From: Papaver somniferum
Taxonomy: Eukaryota > Streptophyta > Magnoliopsida > Ranunculales > Papaveraceae
NCBI RefSeq assembly: GCF_003573695.1
Contig: NC_039359.1
Span: 79,684,783 to 79,748,782, forward strand
Length of the DNA: 64,000 bases
Direction: 5' to 3'
Shown here: positions 34,293 through 43,053 of the stretch, in pieces
Position numbering within the stretch: the stretch's first letter is position 1
Layout: the number at the start of each line of letters is the position of its first letter
Notes under the pieces: generated by a model
Seen by the model: the letters and a program-made list of their open reading frames with translations, nothing else
Database searches by the model: none
What the model was told of the DNA's origin: nothing
Program-made: the position numbers and the translations under genes

Positions 34293-34913
34293 CTTCGCAG
34301 CATCAGGTCAACAGATATTGATATCCATTTTATCCAGAGTCATCAACACCAGCATCAGCTTCGTACTGAATGTGTTTGGAAGGGAACTGCCTTCGCTGGA
34401 TTCAAGAGTCATTCTCAAGTGGCATGGCTCGTTGAAAACTACAGGAAGATGGTACTTAACTCCACAAATTCCTTTTATCCAGTTTTCCACTAATTCATAC
34501 ACTCATATCATTACAACTTACGAGCAATCACACAAAAATCAAATCTTTTATATTTTTCTAATATATTTTTGTTGTCTGTTTTTTTGCTGGTGTTGCAGCT
34601 TTGCAGCATCAGGTCAAGGGTCACTAATAGCCCTTTTCAGATGGTCAGCGAATGTGTAAAGGAAGGGAACTGCCTAGGTGGATTCAAGAGTCATTCTCAA
34701 GTGCCATGGTTTGTTGAAAACTAAAGGAAGATGGTACTAAACTCCACAAACTCCTTTCATCCAGCTTATATGCTCATATGGTTACAAGAATCATAATAAA
34801 TCAAGTCTTTTATATTTGTTACAGGAAAATGGTTACAAGAAATCATAATAAATCAAGTCTTTTATATTTGTTACAGGAAATCAAGATTGATGAGTAATTC
34901 TCAGTCTGACCTA
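34293..34913 (+). pseudogene. Duplicated exon fragment of class III alcohol dehydrogenase (GSNO reductase)
   Basis: Exon copy 1 (34293-34451) lies between a splice acceptor (GCTGGTGTTGCAG) and a donor (ATG|GTACTT) and codes [20 protein letters not shown]. Copy 2 (34599-34733) has the same borders and reads FQMVSE...[15 protein letters not shown] with a stop. A third piece after TTGTTACAG (34877) reads EIKIDE and then breaks. FGGFKSRSQVPWLV followed by an intron and EIKVDEY is the C-terminal part of plant GSNO reductase/formaldehyde dehydrogenase, a cytosolic zinc enzyme. Class P alcohol dehydrogenases differ at this motif. Copy 1 begins with unrelated residues before VWKGTAF. Non-functional fragment; capture by the enclosing mobile DNA is inferred. 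Confidence 0.8.
34780..34880. repeat. 51-bp tandem duplication with splice acceptor
   Basis: GGTTACAAGAATCATAATAA... to ...TTGTTACAGGAAA is present at 34780-34828 and 34831-34880. It duplicates the intron end in front of the third GSNO-reductase exon piece. Confidence 0.85.
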
Positions 34914-35593
34914 GTGTGCCGCGAATAGTGATGCCAACTTAAGGGTTGACAAAGGTTAAGAGTTGATCCAACCTTGCCAATGGAGTGAGACACTGAACCC
35001 CACAGTTCTTTTATTGTTATCTTCTTATTAAGACCATAAAGAGGATGTTAGTTAATAGTTAAATTGTAGTTAAATTGTAGTTAATTTGTTGTGCTTGATG
35101 TTTTGGTGCATATATCTGGGTCAATTTGTTAAACGCGGATATGCATTTTGCATCTTTGAGTAGTTCGTACGCATCATACATATAACTGCGTAGACCTTGA
35201 ACTGAGTTGCATTGTCATGTAGGTACAGTATTTTAGCACATATACTTTTGTGTCCTGTTGATTCTTGAGCAAATGTGATTTAAGGAATCTAGCATTTTTA
35301 TACAAGACACTTTTTTTCATCATTAAGCCTAATGTTCCACACTCGGTAGATTTTTGCCAGCCATAGTGCCATACCATGTAAGCTTCAAATTGATGTCCTC
35401 GTTTTGTGGTCTTCGTAAGCATCTTTGTCTATAAAATGATGTGGATAACAAAAATGATTTGTGCTCTATGTTTCTCCTTTTAAACCATATAAATTCCTAA
35501 TAAGTCTTGCAATTGTTTTCTGACGCAAAAGAAAAATACATGTAACTCTGTAATAGGCATGTAGCTTCTTAAGCCTCCTCGTAAAAAATAGTA

Positions 35594-35693
35594 CCCTCTG
35601 TTTTAAAAAAAAGATATACTATCATTTTTTTTTCAGTTTGGCCTATTTTTAGGCTAAAATGAAAAGGTGAAAAGTATCTCTTTTAAACGGAGG
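35594..35693. mobile_element. Stowaway-type MITE (100 bp)
   Basis: Ends CCCTCTGTTTTAAA and TTTTAAACGGAGG are inverted repeats close to the Stowaway consensus CTCCCTCCGTTT, and both flanks are TA (35592-35593 and 35694-35695). An inner inverted pair, GGCCTATTTTTAGGC, is also typical. It is a non-autonomous Tc1/mariner relative. Confidence 0.8.
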
Positions 35694-35773
35694 TAATATA
35701 CATTAACAACCATAAAAATTATGCATGCATGTACGATCTTTGGTCGGCCTTCACTGCTGCAGCAGTAAACTAG

Positions 35774-36676
35774 TGTATCTTATTACTCCTTGTATATTTG
35801 AGGAAGACAACTAAAGACTCCATTGCAACACCATCAACACAAGAGGTGAAACATGTGGTCTGAAAGATTCCAAGCGGGATTCTATCAGCAATTTTGGGAT
35901 ATTGTGGGTGATGAAGATTTTCTTATGGTTCAGGAATTATTCAAAAATGGCAATCTTCTTAAACAGATGAATCATACTTTTCAAACTCTCGTACCGAAAA
36001 ATACGTGTGTTGAAACTCCAACTGATTTTCGTCCAATAAGTCTATGTAATGTTTCATATAAGATCATTTCCAAATTAATGACAGAAAGAATAAAGCCTCT
36101 TTTCAGCAAAATAATATCTCCGTGGAAGGCAACTTATGTTCTAGGAAGGAATATTATTGATAATACCATAATTGCTCATGAAGTAATTCACTATACGAAA
36201 CATTTTAAAGATTTTTATGGAAGTGTTGCTGTTAAGTTAGATATGGCTAAGGCAATCAAAAGAATGGAATGGTCTTTCATTCTTATGGTTCTAAAGCATT
36301 TGGGATTCGGGGAGAAGTGGTCTCAACTTGTTCAGCAGTGCATCTCTAAATCTACTATCTCAATTATGCTTAATTGGTCTCCAATTGAAACCTTATATCC
36401 TACGCGAGGTCTAAGAGAAGGTGATGCTTTGTATCCATATTTGTTCGTTCTCTGTATGGAAACCTTTAGTAGAATGATTTCATATTCTATTGAAAATAAA
36501 CCAATCAGTCATGTTATTCCAGCAAAAGGATGCCCTCCTATTTCTCATCTCTTTTTTTTTTTTATTACAGAAGACCGTATCTTATTTAACACTACAAATG
36601 GATACTCTCTTCACAACCTACTTCGGTATCATCCAGAATTTCCGCAGTGCTTCAGGGCAAATGGTGAATTTTAGCA
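35774..36676 (+). pseudogene. LINE reverse transcriptase domain
   Basis: Sequence from 35774 resumes LINE-like text (PCIFEEDN in one frame, PSTQEVKHV in another). An open frame from 35853 (273 codons) follows: FQAGFYQQFWDIVGDED, LVPKNTCVETPTDFRPISLC, SYKIISKLMTERIKPL, YVLGRNIIDNTIIAHE, KLDMAKAIKRMEWSF, RGLREGDALYPYLFVLCMET. These are the L1-clade RT blocks in order. The catalytic Asp of the AYDRVEW block has become Lys (AIKRMEW). The FADD box near 36560 has become ITED after a T-run slippage. The enzyme is dead. Confidence 0.93.
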
Positions 36677-38547
36677 AGTCGAGTATTCATTGTGACAAGA
36701 GGTTGAGTGATGATGCCAAGGAAGATATCAAAAGAATTCTGAACAAATGCCACTTGAAGAAAAGTGTCTTTATATATATCTCTTTGTCAGTATAGACAAA
36801 ATTAAATGCTTTCAAAGTATTATCGATAAGATGGGTAATAAACTTTATAAATGGCAAGGGAAATTGGTATGTCAAGCTGGTAGAAGTACTAAGATTCAAA
36901 CCGTTATTGGTACTACGACCCAATTCCACATGGGATGTTTTGAAATACCGCAAAAATCAATAAAACCAATGGATGCAATACAGAGGAGATACAGGTAGAA
37001 CAAAATAGAGGTGGCTACAGAAAGTCCTAGAAGTGTCTTTGCAGACCTAAAAGATGGAGATATATGGGTTTTAAAGATACAATTTTTTTTTTAATTAATG
37101 AAGCTCTTCTCACAAAATTGTCCAGGAGATTAATCAAGGAAAGGGATGCCATGTGGGAAAATGTTCTTAAAGCCATACATTTCAAAGATTCTGATCCTCT
37201 ACAACACTAAAACAAAGACAAAGGCAGATGGATATGGAAAAGTATTTGCAAAGATTGAGTTGGGTCAAAGAATTTGCTATCTGGCAAGTTGGTAATGGAG
37301 AGAAAATCAAGTTTACAAAGATAAATGGATACCTAAGGAGCAGATTCAAGGCCACCAAAATGAGAATCTTTATTATAACAACATCAATCTGAACTTAAAA
37401 GTTGCTGATCTTATTGATAAAGATACAAATTTCTGGAACTGTCAGATTCTCAGTCAACTTTTAATGAAGAACAAAGGAAGTTAATCCAAAATGTAAGGCC
37501 AATGGTGAATAGACAAGATGACTTGAAATTGTCTTTAACTAGAAATGGTTCTTTCTCTGTGAGATCTACATATAATGTTATCCTTCATCTTCAACATCAA
37601 ATTAATGCTCAGGAAACACAAGAAAGTAAGTATTGGATTAAAATTTGGCATCTTAAGGTTCCTTATAGATGTTAATTGTTTATGTGGAAGATATCTCATC
37701 ATATTGTGCCACTGAACAGGATTTAAAATCCTTACATACAAGTGCAAAGTACTATGTGCAAAAGATGTAATGAAGATGAGGAAAATTTTCTCATATGCTG
37801 CTTCAATGCCCTTTTGCTGATCAAGTGTGGAGGTTGATTGATCAGAATATATCTGTTATCATCAGTGGAGTTCATGATGTCAAGCAATAGATGAGAAAGT
37901 GGACTCAGAATGAAGCTACCATTTCTTTCAGAAAGCGTCACATCATCAATTTAATTGTCGTCACCATGTGGTTCCCATGGAAATCTAGATGTGAACATGT
38001 CTTTGAAGAGAGCCAGAAAATCCCCAAGAATACTTATTATAGGATAATTCATTTCTGCCATACTACTAAAATTAATATCTTAGGGCATGATAATACACAT
38101 AATAATAGAGATAAGGATAAAATTATGAATAATAGGAGAAAATCAAATAATTGGAACAGACACCCTCCTAACTGGAAAAATCTAAATATTGATGCTTCTA
38201 TAATTGATTGTAATAATTGTACAGGTTTGGCTCTAATTTTAAGATATTTTTCAGGAAATATGGAACTGGCTCGGACACTAGTTCAAAAAATCAGAGAAGC
38301 AGAACAAGCTTAAGCCATTGTAATGCTTAAAGCTGTCAAGTGTGCAAAGAAACTAAAGCTACAACATCTCATAATTGAAGGAGACAACAAGTCTGTTGCA
38401 GATATCATGATTAGTAATTCTCTTTATGTTCGATGCGAAGACAATCTTATCATTGAGGAAGCTAGGTATTTGTTAAATACAAATACTATCCTGCACCGTT
38501 TTGCGGGAAGCTATCCCGCTCAAGCGGGTTTCTTTACCGTTAGATGA
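36677..38547 (+). pseudogene. LINE RT thumb, zinc ribbon and RNase H domains
   Basis: 36677-37010 keeps thumb-region text (NFSKSSIHCDK; KLYKWQGKLVCQAGRSTKIQ). 37540-37860 holds a zf-RVT type ribbon (VRSTYNVI, YWIKIWHLKVP, LFMWKI, CKRC...C). 38160-38470 reads WKNLNIDASIIDCNN and GLALILR, then KLQHLIIEGDNKSVADIM, which is the RVT_3 RNase H seen at the end of plant L1 ORF2. Frames change at least four times with several stops. The 3' end is interrupted by a MITE at 38480. Confidence 0.8.
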
Positions 38548-38722
38548 TCAAATCAACGGTTAGATTCGTATTCAGGAAAGAACCCACCACTTTCAGGAAA
38601 GGATCCACCATTTTTTCTAAAGGGTTCAAGGCTGTTAGATCAGGGTTTTAGCATGATCTAACCGTAAAGAAACCGCTTGAGCGAGATAGCTACCTGCAAA
38701 ATGGTGTGGGACAACATTGCTC
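38480..38722. mobile_element. Mutator-like MITE (243 bp) in the LINE 3' end
   Basis: The direct repeat TTTGTTAAATA (11 bp) flanks it at 38469-38479 and 38723-38733. The ends are long inverted repeats: CACCGTTTTGCGGGAAGCTA (38492 on) pairs with TAGCTACCTGCAAAATGGTG (right side), and the match runs on through AAACCGCTTGAGCG for over 60 bp. Long inverted repeats with a 9-11 bp duplication indicate a Mutator-like origin. There is no coding capacity. Confidence 0.88.
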
Positions 38723-38809
38723 TTTGTTAAATAGTATGTGTAACGTAAATGTTTGCTTTAGTCATACGGATCCTCTTTTTTCTTTCAAAAAAAAAAACTA
38801 AACAAAATA

Positions 38810-39190
38810 TGTTGTAGTGATATAAGTGGATGACCACTTGATGTGGCAATGTGCATGTACTTTTATCTTAATGCTTGATACATGGTGTACTTTCTCTGTT
38901 ACTAACAAAACATGTAACAACACTACTTACCACATCTCTTCTTTATCTTGTGTACTTAAAGAGAAAAGAGAATGAATAAGAATACTACTGATTTTTCTGA
39001 TCCTCTACTTTTGTATTCTTCTCCATTGAATCTTTGTCTCCTATTTACAATACACTTAAACACGGTATCAAGCATGAGTTCTCCAAGAGCATTAATTATT
39101 CACAAGGAAATTTGCCATCTTTATTGATTCTTGATCAAGTACTTCTTTCTCAAAGATGAATGTCTCTAGGAGAAATTGAATGTTTAGTTG
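38810..39190 (+). mobile_element. Short Copia LTR (about 253 bp) with primer site and start of interior
   Basis: The LTR runs from TGTTGTAG (38810) to ...TTAAACA (39062). CGGTATCAAGC follows, close to the tRNA-iMet primer site TGGTATCAGAGC, and then ATGAGTTCTCC at 39074, a usual Copia gag start. After 128 bp the interior is cut by LTR X at 39191. The rest of this Copia is not adjacent; the gag piece at 63794-64000 is in the same orientation and could belong to it. Confidence 0.65.
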
Positions 39191-39558
39191 TGTTTGAGGG
39201 TGAAAACAGTTTCTGCTGATTTTGGTAATTTCGAGTGTGTGGGTGAGAAACGAGTCTAAACCGTAAATAATGTACTGCAATGGAGTACTTTGATTCGAGA
39301 GATCAATCTGTACAAATCCGGCCTAAACCAAGAAATGGTCATTCCAGACTTGCTTCGGTCGCAAAGTAAAGGAGAAGGGTTGCTCTAGGGAGGGAAGCGA
39401 AGAGAGTGTTGAGACCAGAATAGTTGATTCAGGAAGAGTAGTTGTTTGACGACTTGTATCAGAAAGTGGAAAGCTAATAGATGGGAAAGCTAACAAGTGA
39501 TTTCTGAATGTTGTATTCTCCTGACCAAAACTTGTTCTTTGGTGGAAATAGGTGAGAC

Positions 39559-39567
39559 CTATTTATA
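39559..39567 (-). promoter_or_regulatory. TATA box in LTR X
   Basis: TATAAATAG on the minus strand, followed by GTCTCACC. It is conserved at 47876-47884 (Y) and 55058-55066 (Z), about 360-390 bp before the minus-strand LTR end, as expected at a U3/R border. Confidence 0.65.
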
Positions 39568-39919
39568 CAAGTCGCAACGAAACGTACCCTGGTCTCGTAA
39601 AAAGTGGAAACGGTTGAGTAAATGGAAGAAAGCGGTAACGGGTAACGCCTGGAATTGATGTTTCCATAATGAAGGAAAGTTTCACCATTACTTCTTGTAT
39701 TTACTAACCGCCTCACTCGTATGACACTTTCTTGTAACGGGCGTAGTGTACGCCTCACGCTGTAAACCGCCAGACCAATACCCTAATGAGCATCCCCCAG
39801 TTTGTGACATGTTTTGATGTCTCGAGTGTTTTGTGTAGCATGTTGCTATTGTTTGGCAATTTGAGCTTGGGAGGCTTGCCGGCTCGGTGGTGACCTTCGA
39901 TAGTCGAGATTTTGCATCT

Positions 39920-42020
39920 TGAGAGGAAGGTTAACCGTTGATTGTGATTACCTTCCGTTGGTAGCCAGTGGCGTGGCCACGGTGCTGGCATGGCTTGCGC
40001 ATGCTCTTGGCGTCGCTAATTAGGATTTGGTGTTGTGACCATAGAATTGGCATAACCATGTGTGCGTCGTGGCCAAAGAGTTGGAAGCGTAGCCAAAGGT
40101 TGCCACAAGTCGTTTGGTTTAGTAGCGAGCTTGTACAGCTGAGATTTGCATCTCAGAAGGAAGGATAGTCGTTGATTGTTGCAACCTTCTGTTTGGAAGC
40201 CAGCAACATGGCTTTGGCGTGGCCAAATTAGGGTTTTGGCACCGTGGCCAAGAATTGGCACCGTAGCCAAGAGATTGCCACAAGTCATTTGGCAAGTTTG
40301 TACGGCTGAGATTTGAATCTTAGAGGGAAGGGTAGTCGTTTATTGTTGCAACCCTCCGTTTGGAAGCCAGCGGCATGGAGGCATGGCTGGCGTGGCTTTG
40401 GTATGCTTTAGGCGCGGCCAAGTTAGGATTTTGGCATAGTTTTAGGCACAGCCAAAATTAGAGTTTTGGCATAGTTTAGGCGCGGCCAAAATTAGGGCTT
40501 GGCATTGGGACAAAAGTTGCCACGCGTTTGGTGGAGAACTTGGACGGCTGAGTTTGCATCTCAGAAGTAAGGGTGGCCGTTGATTGTTGCAACCCGTCGT
40601 TTGGCAGCCAGCGACATGGATTTGGCATGGCTTTCGCGTGGTTTAGGCGCGGCCAAGCTAGGATTTTGGCATAGTTTTAGGCGAGGCAAAATTAGGGTTT
40701 TTGCATAGTTTAGGCGCGTCCAAAATTAGGGCTTGGCATTGGGCCAAAAGTTGCCACGCGTTTGGTGACGAACTTGGACGGCTGAGATTTGCATCTCAGA
40801 AGGAAGGGTGGCCGTTGATTGTTGCAACCCTTCGTTTGGAAGCCAGCGGCATGCAGGCACGACCGGCATGGCTTTGGCATGGTTTAGGGGCCGCCAAGCT
40901 AGGATTTTGGCATAGTTTTAGGCGCGACCAAAATTAGGGTTTTGGCATAGTTTAGGCGCGGCCAAAATTAGGGTTTGGCATTGGACCAAAAGTTGCCACG
41001 CGTTTGGTGGCGAACTTGGACGGCTGAGATTTGCATCCCAGAAGTAAGGGTGGTCGTTGATTGTTGCAACCCTTCGTTTGGAAGCCAGCGACATGGAGGC
41101 ATGGACGGCGTGGCTTTGGCATGGTTTAGGCGCGACCAAGCTAGGATTTTGGCATAGTTTTAGGCGCGGCCAAAATTAGGGTTTCGGCATAGTTTAGGCG
41201 CGACCAAAATTAGGGATTGGCATTGGGCCAAAAGTTTCCACGCGTTTGGTAGCGAACTTGGACGGCTGAGATTTGCATCTCAGAAGAAAGGGTGGCCGTT
41301 GATTGTTGCAACCCTTCGTTTGGCAGCCAGCGACATGGAGGCATGGCCGACGTGGCTTTGGCATGGTTTAGGCGCGACCAAGCTAGGATTTTGACATAGT
41401 TTTAGGCGCGACCAAAATTAGAGTTTTGGCATAGTTTAGAAAAGTTTCCACGCGTTTGGTGGAGAACATGGACGGCTGGGATTTGCATCTCAGAAGGAAG
41501 GGTGGTTGTTGATTATTGCAACCCTTCGTTTGGCAGCCAGCGACATGGAGGCATGGCCGGCATGGCTTTGGCAGGGTTTAGGCGCGACCAAGCTAGGATT
41601 TTGGCATAGTTTTAGGCGCGGCCAAAATTAGGGTTTTGGCATAGTTTAGGCACGACCAAAATTAGGGCTTGGCATTGGGCCAAAAGTTTCCACACGTTTG
41701 GTGGCGAACTTGGACGGCTAAGATTTCCATCTCAGAAGGAAGGGTGGTTGTTGATTGTTGCAACCCTTCGTTTGGCAGCCAGCGAAATGGAAGCATGGCC
41801 GGCGTGGCTTTGGCATGGTTTAGGCGCGACCAAGCTAGGATTTTGGCATAGTTTTAGGCGCGACCAAAATTAGGGTTTTGGCATAGTTTAGGCGCGGCTA
41901 AAATTAGGGCTTGGCATTGAGACAAAAGTTTCCACACGTTTGGTGGCGAACTTGGACGGATGGGATTTGCATCTCAGAAGGAAAGATGGCCGTTGATTGT
42001 TGCAACCCTTCGTTCAGAAG
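39920..42020. repeat. Tandem array of ~240-bp units in LTR X
   Basis: About eight to nine units. The anchor GATTGTTGCAACCCTTCGTT with GGCAGCCAGCG recurs near 40338, 40580, 40818, 41058, 41300, 41515, 41752 and 41995. One unit is shorter by about 30 bp through loss of a GGCTTGGCATT segment. Each unit includes the words GGCGCGACCAAAATTAGGG and TAGGATTTTGGCATAG, related to the 50-bp units of LTRs Y and Z. Confidence 0.85.
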
Positions 42021-42039
42021 CCAACGGCATGGAGGCATG

Positions 42040-42780
42040 GCCGACATGGCTTTGGTGCGGAGGTTTGGATGGCATGGAATGTTATTGACACTATGGTGCG
42101 GCTGGCATGATTGGTATTCCTTTGGCACGGAGATGTGGCTAGCATGGCATGCCATTGGCACGGTGGTGAGGCTGGCATGGTTGGCATGCCTTTGGCGCGG
42201 AGATGTGGCTGGCATGGCATGCCATTGGCACGATGGTACGGATGGCATGGTTGGCATGCCTTTGGCGCGGAGATGTGGCTGGCATGGCATGCCATTGGCA
42301 CGGTGGTGCAGTTGGCATGGTTGGCATGCCTTTGGCGCGTGGATGTGGCTGGCATGGCATGCCATTGGCACGATGTGGTTGGCATGCCTTTGGCGCGGGG
42401 ATGTGGCTGGCCTGGCATGCCGTTGGAACGGTGGTGCGGCNNNNNNNNNNCGGCTGGCATGGTTGGCATGCCTTTGGCGTGGAGATGTGGCTGGCATGGC
42501 ATGCCATTGGCACGGTGGTGCGGCTGGCATTGTTGGCATGCCTTTGGCGTGGAGATGTGGCTGGCATGGCATGTCATTGGCACGGTGGTGCGGCTGGCAT
42601 GTTTGGCATGCCTTTGGCACGGAGATGTGTCTGGCATGGCATGCCATTGGCACGGTAGGGCGCCTGGCATGGTTGGCATGTTTTTGGCGCGGAGATGTGG
42701 CTAGCATGGCATGCCATTGGCACGGGGGTGCGACTGGCATGGTTGGCATCCATTAGGCGCGGAGATGTGGGTATTAGGGT
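42040..42780. repeat. Tandem array of 70-bp units in LTR X
   Basis: About ten units of GGCATGGTTGGCATGCC + TTTGGCGCGGAGATGTGGCT + GGCATGGCATGCCATTGGCA..., with starts 70 bp apart (for example 42174, 42244, 42314). One unit is shortened at about 42375, and a 10-N gap lies at 42441-42450. Each unit contains the palindromic word GGCATGCC twice. All six frames stay open for long stretches, which explains apparent 200-280 codon ORFs on both strands. Confidence 0.9.
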
Positions 42781-43053
42781 TTAGCGTGTCGAAACCCTAG
42801 TTTAAAATATGTGGCAAGCGCGATTGGTATGTTTGGATGGCATGCGCGGATGGAATGTGCAGAGATGATGCCAGTCAGTACCGAGGGCTCTGCCGTGGAT
42901 CATGGCATATAAAAAAGGTACCCTGGTAATTTTACGCAGACATGTTGAATGGTTCAATAAATGTGCTAATGGCGACGTTATTACTCAAGTGTGACGTCAC
43001 TGTCTGACTAAGGTTTTACGATTTTAACCCTAAGCTAAAAACCACCATAAAAA

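Larger units (their letters stand above)
33120..35773. mobile_element. Insertion of uncertain class in the LINE, carrying captured exons
   Basis: LINE coding text stops near 33115 and resumes at about 35774; what lies between is not LINE. It contains duplicated GSNO-reductase exons with intron borders and a Stowaway MITE. The right end is suggestive of a Helitron: a 14-bp palindrome (35753-35766), AAA, then CTAG at 35770-35773 followed by T. No convincing 5' end was found; ATCTATTACTT at 33477 is one candidate. 33180-34250 is AT-rich; part of 33700-33920 looks protein-like (DADDEQLVADPYLNILPSKL) but I do not recognise it. Confidence 0.5.
30430..38798 (+). mobile_element. L1-type LINE, decayed, with later insertions
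   Basis: In order: a DUF4283-like ORF1, apurinic-type endonuclease, RT, zinc ribbon and a C-terminal RNase H, the plant L1 layout. All parts carry stops and frameshifts. A ~2.6 kb insertion separates endonuclease and RT, and a MITE lies in the RNase H end. A short poly(A) run (38787-38797) marks a plausible 3' end. The start is approximate. Confidence 0.85.
39191..43053 (-). repeat. LTR X of family F (about 3.86 kb)
   Basis: It starts TGTTTGAGGGTGAAAAC and ends ...CTAAAAACCACCATAAAAA on the plus strand, matching the ends of LTRs Y and Z. It has the same block order: TATA region, the CCCAGTTTGTGACATG block, a repeat array, and the final CTAAGCTAAAAACC block. It is longer because its repeat arrays (240-bp and 70-bp units) differ from those in Y and Z. 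Confidence 0.8.

Noticed and set aside
41904..42756. Long open frames (up to 281 codons) on both strands
   Set aside because: They lie wholly in the 70-bp tandem array. The repeat lacks stops in most frames, so length is an artefact of repetition; peptides are simple repeats of the unit.
39920..42780. Regular repeats as a CRISPR array
   Set aside because: Units are joined without unique spacers, lie in a plant LTR, and there are no cas genes.
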